Source of the DNA: CAINDR01 sp964495615
GTDB lineage: Bacteria; Patescibacteriota; Patescibacteriia; Patescibacteriales; UBA12465
Direction: 5' to 3'
DNA length: 18,806 nucleotides
Assembly (NCBI GenBank): GCA_964495615.1
Contig: CAZBVX010000014.1
Coordinates: forward strand, 1 to 18,806
Shown here: in pieces, positions 8,101-14,078 of the stretch
Numbering within the stretch: position 1 is the stretch's first letter
How the letters are laid out: every line of letters starts with the position of its first letter
The notes under the pieces: generated by a model
The model's input: the letters and a program-made list of their open reading frames with translations, nothing else
Databases searched by the model: none
What the model was told of the DNA's origin: nothing
Translations under genes and position numbers: made by a program

Positions 8101-8642
8101 GAAATTTCTTGAACTATCGGATCAGTAGCATCTTTTGGTAAATTATTTTTGGCATTAGTTGCCGCATCGCGCAATTTGCGAATTGAATCATTCAAATCAG
8201 CCTTGGCGTTAAATTCCACTGTCACCATGGAAATTGAATTGGATGATTTGGAAGTAATTTTTTCAACATCAGTCACTCCAGAAATTTTTGCTTCAATTTT
8301 TTTGGTGACCAATTCTTCAATATCGGAAGGAGAAGCTCCTGGGTAAGAAGTAATAACCACAGCAATTGGAATTTTTACTTCTGGTGTAGATTCGCGCGGC
8401 AAGGACAGAAAAGAATAAACACCAATGCCAGTCAGGATAATAATCATCATGATCACCACTCGAAAATGAGTAATGAAAAAATTTAACCAGCTCTTTCGCA
8501 AATTTGGATCGAAAGTTAATTTTTCCAAATAAAGATGGTCAGAATTTTTGTGGCCAGATTCCAATTTTGGAGATTTTGTCACCGGTGTCTCTGGTAGATC
8601 ATCAAAATTTTCCGGTTGATGAAGATTAAATTTAAAATCCAT
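5166..8642 (-). CDS. RND-family efflux permease (HAE1/AcrB-like)
   Basis: This 1158-residue proton-driven transporter of the cytoplasmic membrane is the pump of an adaptor-RND system. The HAE signature LPRESTPEV...SYPGASPSDIEELV (81-112) follows the first membrane helix (about 61-80). The proton relay is complete when aligned with AcrB: D452-D453 (GLLVDDAIVVV), K1066 (FGIVVKNAIILVD), R1096 and T1103. Two porter-domain repeats lie at about 82-385 and 690-1000. Three oddities stand out. There is an N-terminal cytoplasmic extension of about 55 residues. An insert at about 548-650 carries two extra hydrophobic helices (551-569, 572-592) and a charged linker, suggesting 14 rather than 12 helices. 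A Ser/Gly-rich patch lies at 739-760. The gene starts 11 bases after the adaptor stop and is last in its operon. Substrate (drug, lipid, metal or peptide) is not readable; metal-type CusA motifs were not seen. Confidence 0.93.
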   Translation of the reverse strand: MDFKFNLHQPENFDDLPETPVTKSPKLESGHKNSDHLYLEKLTFDPNLRKSWLNFFITHFRVVIMMIIILTGIGVYSFLSLPRESTPEVKIPIAVVITSYPGASPSDIEELVTKKIEAKISGVTDVEKITSKSSNSISMVTVEFNAKADLNDSIRKLRDAATNAKNNLPKDATDPIVQEISLDDTPIWTISLSGPYDGFTLRQAGEDIKDELEKISGVREVNISGGDEKEFEIAFDPQKLSTYNISANQANNAVMAANLAVPAGSLKAGKFSYPVRVDAKFFDVKSLANIPLAHSSEGAIVYLKDVASVKETVIKKTGYSRISTKGSQPQESLTIQIVKKTGGSIIDTVKEANLITQEEIKRLPEGFSYEVSVDYADLIDQQFDQLIHDFILTIILVFFVLFLIIGIKEALVAGLAIPLVFFATFGVMLQTGISLNFLSIFSLILSLGLLVDDAIVVVSATKQYLRTGKFTPEEAVLLVLNDFKVVLTTTTLTTIWAFLPLLMATGIIGEFIKSIPITVSVTLASSLIIALIINHPLAAILERVRFTRKTFSFLLLGIVFAIFAFLFLPNKIIGASLSLVLLVPLFLLIRWYRAGGKEKLNKNSCLIEAEWEDDDLIKKKLREQGGVHQGFFDRLMHGIVNFNAILPYYEKYLRRFLATKKSRFKTLSFVVVLFFAAITLPLSGIVKTEFFPSSDSDYLYINIEAPVGLNLEESDKIVQEVESRLLKYKEINNFNTIVGSSASSMGALGGSSSSSHLSSISIKLVPEKERKIKSYKLGDKIRADLKDIDAANISVDIPANGPSTGSAFEAQISGEDLQQLDKIASDLKPLLASVPGVVNPEISLKDSPADYTFHLDPARLELYNLNAASVGSTLRLAISGTEVTTVLKDGKETKVIARFSEERIPDLEALQNLQILNLQNQPVFLKDVANVKLEPSVETITRIDQKRVVILSAAASAETNSTEILAAFESKIKAYQFPDGYEIHYGGENEQNAESVMSILQAMIVAILLIMITLIIQFNSVKKVFVVLTTIPLALIGVFFGLAIARVNLSFPGLIGVLALFGIVVKNAIILVDKINLNLRSGIPFMEAIIDAGKSRMEAIFITSICTIIGIIPITLSDETWRALGCSIIFGLLLSSFLTLFVVPTLFMAIVKDKKRNY

Positions 8643-8653
8643 ATAATAATTAA

Positions 8654-10594
8654 TTATTTTTGCTGAGGAAGAATATTTTTGGAAGCGACAAAAGTGAGAG
8701 CGACCAAATCACCTTCTCGAACCAGTTTGTTTCCTTCAATAATAATTAGAGTTTGTGGAGGATAATTATTAATTTTGACTTTTGCCAAGTCCCCCAAAAC
8801 ACTAACCACTTCTACTGGAATTTTTTTAGCTTGATTATTTTCAACAATCATTATCTGATCGCCGTTTTGGCCAATTTCAATCGAAGAAAGTGGTAATAAA
8901 ATAGAATCCTTCTCGTTGACAACCGATTTGGTTATTACAATCTTCACATTAACAACTGTACCGAGATATAAAGAAGAAGCATTTTCTAAAACAATTTCCA
9001 CCGGAAAACGCCTGGTCAAAGTATCGGCTTGCGGTGAAATAGAAGAAATAATTCCATCAACCGTTTGCTCACCATTAGAAACCGAGGCTAATAAACCTGG
9101 TTTCAAATCAGCTAAATTTTCTGGCTCAACAAATATTTTTACCTTGGTTTTTTCAGTCTGACTGATTGTGGCTACTAATTGCCCAACTGAAACGGTATCG
9201 CCATCATTAACTTTCTGAGTGATTGTTCCTTCAATTGGAGAAATTATTGAATGAATATCATAAAGACTCTGCAAGCTTAATAAGGCATTGTTATATTGAG
9301 ATTCCGAATTTTCCATCTGAACCTTAGCGGCAGCAATTTGCGATTCAATTTTAACTTTGGCATTATCGTATTGATTTTGGGCAAGACTAAGAACAAATTG
9401 TGATTGATCAATCTGGCTAGTGTTTCCGGTATTCAAATTTTTTAAGGCCTGCAAGGCGCTAGCTTCCTGTTGTTTTGCCAATTCGTAAGCTTTTTCCAAG
9501 GTAACAAGTAAGTTGTCATTATTTAAAGTAGTGTTGGAAAGACCTTGTTTTGCGCTATTTACTTGATTAAGCGCACCATTAACTTGCGATTGATAAGAAG
9601 AAGCACTGGTTTGCAAACTAGACAAAGAAATACCGGTTGGAGAACTTTGCGGAAGATTGCTGGAAGAAACAGATTTTTCAAATAATATTTTGACATCATC
9701 AATCATGTTTTTGGTCGATTGAACCAATTTGATTGTTTCGTCTACTTTGTTTTCAGTGCCGGAAAATTCTTTTTGTAAATAATTTTTATAAGCCGATTTT
9801 GCTTGGCGATAAGAATCGCTAGCTCTACTATAAGTTGCTGAATCAAGAGCTCCCAAATTAGTCTTGTAAGAAATAGAAACAGTATTGTCTTCATCGAAAC
9901 CGGTCAAGGCATTAACGTTAGAAATTATAGTTCCGCACAAATTAGCAGCTGAATCAGCAGCAATATCAGCATTGGTTTCCGTGCTTTCTTCTCCTTGGAT
10001 ATTTAATTTTTTGCGATTCTCCAAAGATAGCCTAGCTTGCTCAGTGGCAATTTTCGAGGTTTCATAGGCCAAATTGGCGCTCTTGATGCTTTCAGCGGTT
10101 GTGAGTGCTAAATTTTCTTGTCCTTTGGCTGCTTGATCACGAGCAATTTCTGCCGCCTTCAAATCTTTCACTGAAGAAACTAATAGATTGTTATAGTTGG
10201 TTCTGGCTAATTGATAAGCTGCCTGTGCCTGATTAACCGCTAACTTGGCTTGTTTGATTTGTGAAGAATTAAAATTTGCCGGATTGTAAGAAGCAGAATT
10301 AACATCATCAATTTTCGCCAACTCTTGTCCCAAAGAAACCTTGTCTCCGGTATTTAACTTGAAGCCAGAAATTGTACCGGAAGTTTTGGCAATAATTTTT
10401 GCTTCCGAATCAGAAACCACTAAGCCAGGATATTCCAATTCTCGATTTGCTGATAAACTTTGGGAAATTTCTTGAACAACCACATCAACAGCCATCGGAG
10501 TTGGTATCTGAACTTCTTCTTTTTTGTTGCCGCAAGCGGTCAAAGAAAAAACCGACAAAACCAAAAGCGGGATTAATAAATAATTTTTTTTCAT
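8654..10594 (-). CDS. Lipoprotein membrane-fusion (adaptor) protein with an extra-long alpha-hairpin
   Basis: This 646-residue adaptor partners the RND pump encoded next. A lipoprotein signal peptide ends in the lipobox LTAC with the acylated Cys at 21, so it should be anchored in the outer leaflet of the cytoplasmic membrane. The two halves of the lipoyl domain are at about 60-97 (SGTISGFKLNTGDKVSLGQ) and 450-480 (SPIEGTITQKVNDGDTVSVG). Beta-barrel and membrane-proximal domains fill 482-635. Between the lipoyl halves lies about 350 residues rich in Ala, Gln, Ser and Lys with coiled-coil character. The AcrA hairpin is nearer 65 residues. Overall length is well above the usual 370-420. It begins 15 bases after the upstream wall-lytic gene. 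No TolC-like partner is visible in the window. The identity as an RND adaptor is firm; the function of the long hairpin is inferred. Confidence 0.92.
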   Translation of the reverse strand: MKKNYLLIPLLVLSVFSLTACGNKKEEVQIPTPMAVDVVVQEISQSLSANRELEYPGLVVSDSEAKIIAKTSGTISGFKLNTGDKVSLGQELAKIDDVNSASYNPANFNSSQIKQAKLAVNQAQAAYQLARTNYNNLLVSSVKDLKAAEIARDQAAKGQENLALTTAESIKSANLAYETSKIATEQARLSLENRKKLNIQGEESTETNADIAADSAANLCGTIISNVNALTGFDEDNTVSISYKTNLGALDSATYSRASDSYRQAKSAYKNYLQKEFSGTENKVDETIKLVQSTKNMIDDVKILFEKSVSSSNLPQSSPTGISLSSLQTSASSYQSQVNGALNQVNSAKQGLSNTTLNNDNLLVTLEKAYELAKQQEASALQALKNLNTGNTSQIDQSQFVLSLAQNQYDNAKVKIESQIAAAKVQMENSESQYNNALLSLQSLYDIHSIISPIEGTITQKVNDGDTVSVGQLVATISQTEKTKVKIFVEPENLADLKPGLLASVSNGEQTVDGIISSISPQADTLTRRFPVEIVLENASSLYLGTVVNVKIVITKSVVNEKDSILLPLSSIEIGQNGDQIMIVENNQAKKIPVEVVSVLGDLAKVKINNYPPQTLIIIEGNKLVREGDLVALTFVASKNILPQQK

Positions 10595-10609
10595 ATGATA
10601 AATAAATAA

Positions 10610-11740
10610 TTAGTTAAAAGGAAATTCTTCCAGCAATTCGCCTGAATAATAAAATTCGTAAGCCAAGGAACCAAAAAAATATTTTTCTCCATTAATTTCA
10701 ATGGTTGAACCGCCAACTAGCGGATTTTCTTTGGGAACAGAACGATTAAAACCAATATTAAATAAAGTGGCCACAATTTCTGGACGGTAATCAATATTGT
10801 AACCAGCTCGAGACCATTGGGTAGAAATTTCTTTAACAATCAAACCTCCATACAAATAAGAATAGTAGTGGTCTTTCTCATTGGTTAAACGATTGTAGCG
10901 TTCCCTAGCTTGATCAACTCCTTCTGGAAAATCTAAGAGATTACTATATTCTTCGCCAGGATAAAAAGGCGAATTTTGATTCTTCAAATTTTCTTCGGTA
11001 GCAATTGCCATTTTTTCTTTGATGGACATTACACCCCAAGCCATCTTATTCGCATTGGCCAATATTTTCAAGGGCTTGAATACTTTTTCAAATAGCTCGC
11101 GCTGAGTGTAATAAAGGCGAAGTTGTTCCACAATTGCCACCGACAACAACAAGCGCGGTTGTACTCCCGACTTTAAAGAGGCACGATTGATGGTTTCTTG
11201 GTCTTTCAAAAGGGCCTCTTTGATGATTTGCCAATATTCACTATTTTGCCAAGTAAAAAGATTTTGGTCTTTCGGATTAGCAAGAAGGGCTGATAGCTCA
11301 TCGAAACTTGGGGCAAAAACATCTTCTTGTCCACAGCTAGATAACTCATCGGCAAAAATTTCACGATTAGGCAGACGCAGTTTCATCGCTAAAAGCATTT
11401 TATCCAAAAGAGTCTCCGAACGAGAGTTTTGATAGGCTTTAAAAATAGCAACCGCATTGTGATCATTAAATTTGGCCGCTACCCTGATTTTGCAACGGTT
11501 TGCTTTTTCGTTTGGACCATAAATAGAATCATTCTGCGGCAGAGCGGCAGAAATAAAATCATTTAATAAACCATCATCTTTCTTGGCTTCTTGATTATAT
11601 TCAAAAGAATCAGCGTCCTCTTCTCCGGCCACATTAGTCCAGCCAAAACGTACTGCAAAAAAGCCAGCCGTTAACAGGAGAATAAATGATAAAAATAGGG
11701 CAAGTACGATTTGTAGTGCCCGATACCAAAACTTTTTCAT
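10610..11740 (-). CDS. Membrane-anchored lysozyme-like / lytic-transglycosylase-like protein
   Basis: This 376-residue protein has one N-terminal membrane helix (about 8-31) and no Cys lipobox, so the rest should lie outside the cytoplasmic membrane. The C-terminal half has the SLT order of motifs. A candidate catalytic Glu is at 205 (SVAIVEQLRLYY), followed by AWGVMSIK (234-241) in the place of the GxMQ segment. YGGLIVKEI (297-305) and VATLFNIGFN (323-332) take the places of the GG and AAYNAG segments. The N-terminal half (40-180) is unrecognised and has two cysteines (83, 136). It is the first gene of an operon with the adaptor and RND pump, which suggests it trims peptidoglycan so the complex can cross the wall. 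The family call rests on motif order, not a search. The start ATG lies 8 bases after an extended -10 box, with no Shine-Dalgarno site. Confidence 0.68.
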   Translation of the reverse strand: MKKFWYRALQIVLALFLSFILLLTAGFFAVRFGWTNVAGEEDADSFEYNQEAKKDDGLLNDFISAALPQNDSIYGPNEKANRCKIRVAAKFNDHNAVAIFKAYQNSRSETLLDKMLLAMKLRLPNREIFADELSSCGQEDVFAPSFDELSALLANPKDQNLFTWQNSEYWQIIKEALLKDQETINRASLKSGVQPRLLLSVAIVEQLRLYYTQRELFEKVFKPLKILANANKMAWGVMSIKEKMAIATEENLKNQNSPFYPGEEYSNLLDFPEGVDQARERYNRLTNEKDHYYSYLYGGLIVKEISTQWSRAGYNIDYRPEIVATLFNIGFNRSVPKENPLVGGSTIEINGEKYFFGSLAYEFYYSGELLEEFPFN

Positions 11741-11748
11741 CTTTTTAT

Positions 11749-11757
11749 AGTATATCA
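11749..11757 (-). promoter_or_regulatory. Extended -10 promoter of the wall-lytic/adaptor/RND operon
   Basis: On the minus strand TGA is followed by TATACT, an extended -10. The -35 position falls in the T-run of the upstream terminator and has no consensus match. The ATG at 11740 lies 8 bases after the box, so the mRNA would be leaderless or nearly so. Confidence 0.5.
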
Positions 11758-11770
11758 GAGAAAAAACGAT

Positions 11771-11801
11771 AAAAAAAGACTTTGCTTAGTAAGCAAAGTC
11801 T
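11771..11801 (-). terminator. Rho-independent terminator overlapping the end of the 122-aa gene
   Basis: An 11-bp perfect stem AGACTTTGCTT (11777-11787) / AAGCAAAGTCT (11791-11801) has a 3-base loop. On the minus strand it is followed by seven Ts. The stop codon of the 122-aa gene and its last five codons lie inside the hairpin. Confidence 0.85.
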
Positions 11802-12154
11802 AATAATTCCGTGAAGGCTTTTTCGTTTATATTGTCATTGTTCCCCCAAAATTTGGAACAAAAAGTACCAAAAATTGGATCAGTGGTTAATTGACAAACT
11901 TTGTCAACTATTTGTTTAATATTAATTGTTTCCTTTCCTTGAAATTCCAGGAAAACATGTTCCCCAAAAGAAAAATGTTTTGAAATTTCTTGAAAAAAAA
12001 TTTTAGAATCTTCGGGATTAAAATTAATTCTTGTCTCCAAATTAATTTCTTTGCCCTTAAAATAGAATTCCTCAAAGGAATTATTTGCTTTTGAGCAGGT
12101 TTTTTCGCTCAATACTTTGCAAATAAAATTAAAAATTAATTCTTCATCGTTCAT
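11786..12154 (-). CDS. Unknown 122-residue soluble protein
   Basis: I do not recognise this protein. It has no signal peptide or membrane helix and looks cytoplasmic. It is acidic, begins MNDEELIFNF, and contains aromatic-rich stretches (FEEFYFKGKE, FLEFQGKE, FGTFCSKFWG) and three cysteines without a clear metal-site spacing. The open frame reaches upstream to 12220. However, a consensus promoter occupies 12192-12220 with a predicted RNA start near 12185, so only the ATG at 12154 can be used. The leader is about 30 bases and AT-rich, with no Shine-Dalgarno site. The last codons double as the terminator stem. The gene has its own promoter just after tspO and its own terminator, so it is probably a single-gene unit with some read-through from tspO. 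Base composition is slightly richer in AT than its neighbours. It could be lineage-specific. Confidence 0.72.
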   Translation of the reverse strand: MNDEELIFNFICKVLSEKTCSKANNSFEEFYFKGKEINLETRINFNPEDSKIFFQEISKHFSFGEHVFLEFQGKETINIKQIVDKVCQLTTDPIFGTFCSKFWGNNDNINEKAFTELLDFAY

Positions 12155-12191
12155 GATTATTTTTATTTTTTGGTTTTTAAAGTATGTGCTA

Positions 12192-12220
12192 ATCTTAGTT
12201 ATTTTTTTAGAAATTGTCAA
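12192..12220 (-). promoter_or_regulatory. Consensus promoter of the 122-aa gene
   Basis: On the minus strand TTGACA (12220-12215) and TAAGAT (12197-12192) are separated by 17 bases. It begins seven bases past the tspO stop. It sets the start of the downstream gene at 12154, since earlier codons would lie upstream of the RNA start. Confidence 0.72.
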
Positions 12221-12227
12221 ATAAAGA

Positions 12228-12725
12228 TTAATTTAACTGCCAAATAGCGAAATTAAGGACGGTGGCAAAACAAACCCAGAGAAAATAAGGAATTAGCAGC
12301 CAAGCAGCGGTACGATTAAGGGTTTTGAAGTAGAAAATATTGAGAATAATAGTGATTAATAAAAGAATTATTTCAAAAAAGGCCAAGAAAGGACTACGAA
12401 AGAAAAAGAAAAGGAAAGACCACAAAACATTGGCCACTAATTGAACACCAAAGAAAAACAAAGCTGATTGACGATACTCTTTGTCCTTGTCTTTCTTCTT
12501 TTGATAGCCTTGATCCCAGACCAAAAACAAGGAAATACCCATTAAAACAAAGAGGAGGGTCCAGACTGGAGCAAAAAGATAGCTCGGCGGTTGAAAAAAA
12601 GGCTTGTTCAAAAGCGGATACCAATCGTTCAAAGAGGTGGAATTAGCCAATGAACCAAGAAAACCGGCAAAAAGAGTAATTGCCAAAGAAACGATCAGGC
12701 GCCAAAAGCGGCGATATTTTTTCAT
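12228..12725 (-). CDS. tspO: TspO/MBR family tryptophan-rich sensory membrane protein
   Basis: This 165-residue protein has five predicted membrane helices, as expected for TspO. TspO binds porphyrins and other hydrophobic ligands and is linked to tetrapyrrole handling and stress responses. Family motifs are clear: WYPLLNKPFFQPPSYLFAPV followed by WT, then NVLWSFLFFF in helix 3, and WLLIPYFLWVCFATVLN near the C-terminus. A charged cytoplasmic loop (YQKKKDKDKEYRQ) separates helices 2 and 3. I use the ATG at 12725; the longer frame would begin with a TTG at 12740 inside the preceding gene. The ATG lies four bases after the stop of the membrane-anchored GyrI-like gene, so the two form an operon. 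No terminator follows; the next promoter begins immediately. Confidence 0.93.
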   Translation of the reverse strand: MKKYRRFWRLIVSLAITLFAGFLGSLANSTSLNDWYPLLNKPFFQPPSYLFAPVWTLLFVLMGISLFLVWDQGYQKKKDKDKEYRQSALFFFGVQLVANVLWSFLFFFFRSPFLAFFEIILLLITIILNIFYFKTLNRTAAWLLIPYFLWVCFATVLNFAIWQLN

Positions 12726-12729
12726 ATAG

Positions 12730-13284
12730 TTATTTTTCAACTACCGCCATTCGATATTCAATACGATGCCCTTTTATGTCGTATAGCTCCATCGATGGCG
12801 CTGATTGATAATTATGTTCTGATAAATATTTTGAAAATTTTGGATAAATTTTTAGAACCCCAAGAGTAAAAGAAATTTTGTTGCGATAAGGAAATTCAGT
12901 AGTGATATATTTTACAACCGGAATACGTTTGGTTTTTAGAATTGAAGAGGTTTGAATTTCCGGCAATCGATCTAATGATTCATTAGACAAAACACAGCCA
13001 ATATCACTGCGCAAGTTTTCTTTTGCCACTTCTTGCGGGTTGTCATAATAAATACCAAAACCAATTGGGCATTCAAGACCAAAATTATTTTTTAGTTCTT
13101 GATAGACTGTATCCATGGCTGGGCCAGATTGCTGATAGTCACCAACTCTTTCTTGATAAACAAAAGTTTCGCCGCCAACAGTTTTTTCAACTAATTTTGG
13201 AGAATTGAAAAGGCCGTAATAAATAGCGGCAGCTAAAATTATGATAAACAAAGTACCAAAAATAATTAAAAGATTTTTTTTCAT
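12730..13284 (-). CDS. Membrane-anchored GyrI-like (SOUL/GyrI fold) ligand-binding protein
   Basis: This 184-residue protein has an N-terminal membrane helix (about 4-24) with KK before it, and a single GyrI-like domain after it. Family features are VGDYQQSGPAMDTVYQELK (47-65), PIGFGIYYDNPQEV (73-86), then LRSDIGCVL (91-99), and a final MELYDIKGHRIEYRMAV. GyrI-like domains bind small hydrophobic or cationic molecules, as in BmrR-type regulators and gyrase inhibitors, and share a fold with the SOUL heme-binding family. No DNA-binding domain is present, and the anchor puts the domain most likely outside the membrane. That makes a binding or carrier role likelier than gyrase inhibition. It is translated just before tspO with a 4-base gap. 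The ATG at 13284 lies 20 bases after an extended -10 box, with no Shine-Dalgarno site. Confidence 0.78.
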   Translation of the reverse strand: MKKNLLIIFGTLFIIILAAAIYYGLFNSPKLVEKTVGGETFVYQERVGDYQQSGPAMDTVYQELKNNFGLECPIGFGIYYDNPQEVAKENLRSDIGCVLSNESLDRLPEIQTSSILKTKRIPVVKYITTEFPYRNKISFTLGVLKIYPKFSKYLSEHNYQSAPSMELYDIKGHRIEYRMAVVEK

Positions 13285-13304
13285 AGGAAAAGGTTAATAT
13301 AATT

Positions 13305-13313
13305 ATTTTAGCA
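13305..13313 (-). promoter_or_regulatory. Extended -10 promoter of the GyrI-like/tspO operon
   Basis: On the minus strand TGC is followed by TAAAAT. At a 17-base spacing the -35 is TCCCGA, a poor match, so the extended -10 would carry it. The predicted RNA start is near 13298, giving a leader of about 14 bases. Confidence 0.45.
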
Positions 13314-13341
13314 CAAAAAAATAAAAATCGGGAGAGATTTC

Positions 13342-13359
13342 GGAAAATAATTATTTTCC
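13342..13359. promoter_or_regulatory. 18-base perfect palindrome between divergent promoters (operator candidate)
   Basis: GGAAAATAA (13342-13350) is followed at once by its exact reverse complement TTATTTTCC (13351-13359). It touches the adk -35 box on one side and lies about 30-45 bases upstream of the GyrI-like -10 on the other. A dyad of this size at this position fits a dimeric regulator site acting on one or both promoters. It has no T-run, so it is not a terminator. Confidence 0.5.
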
Positions 13360-13388
13360 TTGCCATTAATATTTTTTTTCGCTACAAT
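13360..13388 (+). promoter_or_regulatory. Promoter of adk
   Basis: TTGCCA (13360-13365) and TACAAT (13383-13388) are separated by 17 bases. RNA should start near 13395, giving adk an AT-rich leader of about 17 bases with at most a weak AAGAA as ribosome site. Confidence 0.65.
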
Positions 13389-13411
13389 ATTTTTTTATTA
13401 AGAATATTTTT

Positions 13412-13981
13412 ATGAACAAAATCATCAGTCTTTATGGCCGCGCGGCCGCCGGAAAAACCACTCAAGCCAATCTTTTACACAAAAAATACGGCTTCTATCA
13501 ATTTGGAATGGGCGACAGATTAAGAGCGGAAATTGAATCCGGCTCTGAACTCGGAGAAAAAATAAAACCTTATGTGGAGGCCGGAACTTTGATTCCTGAT
13601 GAATTAATGGAAAAAACTTTGGGCAATGTTTTTATGGAAACCAAAGAAAGTGGTTTGATGTTTGATGGTTTTCCAAGAATGATCGGCCAAGCCGACATGA
13701 TGGAGAGCGCTCTAAAAGCTAGCGGTTCAGAATTAGATTTCATGTTTTATTTAAACGTTTCCACCGACGAAGCTGTGAGACGTATTCAAACCAGGGCGGA
13801 AGAAACCGGACGTGAAGATGATAAAAATCCAGAAGTGGTGAGAATGCGTTTGGCAATCTTTGATCAAGAATCAACAGCTGTGCTGGACTATTACCGCCAA
13901 GCAGGAAAGTTAATTGAAATTGACGGTGAAAAAAGTATTGAAGAAATTTTTTCAGAAATCTGTGCTATTATCGAAAAATAA
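13412..13981 (+). CDS. adk: Adenylate kinase, short-LID type
   Basis: This 189-residue cytoplasmic enzyme interconverts ATP + AMP and 2 ADP. The P-loop is GRAAAGKTT (9-17), with the Lys and Thr kept but an unusual Ala-rich loop in place of GPPGAGKGT. The NMP-binding part has GDRLRAE (34-40), with R38 matching the AMP-contact Arg. DGFPR (85-89) is intact. The LID is the short form with no zinc Cys, and GREDD (133-137) plus R144 and R146 supply the usual catalytic arginines. Length is close to short-LID family members. The gene is alone between its own promoter and a hairpin terminator, away from the usual secY/map neighbours. It may be a second or only copy, and another nucleoside-monophosphate kinase specificity cannot be fully excluded given the loop changes. 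Confidence 0.88.
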   Translation: MNKIISLYGRAAAGKTTQANLLHKKYGFYQFGMGDRLRAEIESGSELGEKIKPYVEAGTLIPDELMEKTLGNVFMETKESGLMFDGFPRMIGQADMMESALKASGSELDFMFYLNVSTDEAVRRIQTRAEETGREDDKNPEVVRMRLAIFDQESTAVLDYYRQAGKLIEIDGEKSIEEIFSEICAIIEK

Positions 13982-13990
13982 AAAAAATCA

Positions 13991-14024
13991 AAAAAAACCG
14001 TTATTAAAGTGATAACGGTTTTTT
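13991..14024 (+). terminator. Rho-independent terminator after adk
   Basis: AACCGTTAT (13996-14004) pairs with ATAACGGTT (14012-14020) around a 7-base loop, with A-run before and T-run after. It begins ten bases past the adk stop. The T-run on the opposite strand makes it potentially bidirectional, though no gene converges here. Confidence 0.88.
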
Positions 14025-14033
14025 AATTTTTCA

Positions 14034-14048
14034 GGCAAATTGCTTGCC
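14034..14048. repeat. Small inverted repeat overlapping the greA -35
   Basis: GGCAA (14034-14038) and TTGCC (14044-14048) flank a 5-base spacer. The right arm is most of the greA -35 hexamer. It is short enough to be chance, but its position would suit an operator. Confidence 0.3.
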
Positions 14049-14072
14049 ATTTCTCAAAAAAACAACGATAAT
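14044..14072 (+). promoter_or_regulatory. Promoter of greA and the ABC-F gene
   Basis: TTGCCA (14044-14049) and GATAAT (14067-14072) are separated by 17 bases. The greA ATG at 14079 falls at the expected RNA start itself, so the mRNA is predicted to be leaderless. The upstream in-frame TTG at 14040 lies before the promoter and cannot be used. Confidence 0.65.
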
Positions 14073-14078
14073 CTTATT

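Noticed and set aside
5166..8642. Possible loss of the AcrB R971 relay residue (Arg-Met-Glu instead of Arg-Leu-Arg)
   Set aside because: Counting from the conserved Thr (T978 in AcrB, T1103 here), the relay Arg is the first Arg of the triplet, and R1096 is present.
12155..12220. Longer form of the 122-aa protein starting at 12220
   Set aside because: Those codons sit inside a consensus promoter, upstream of the predicted RNA start.
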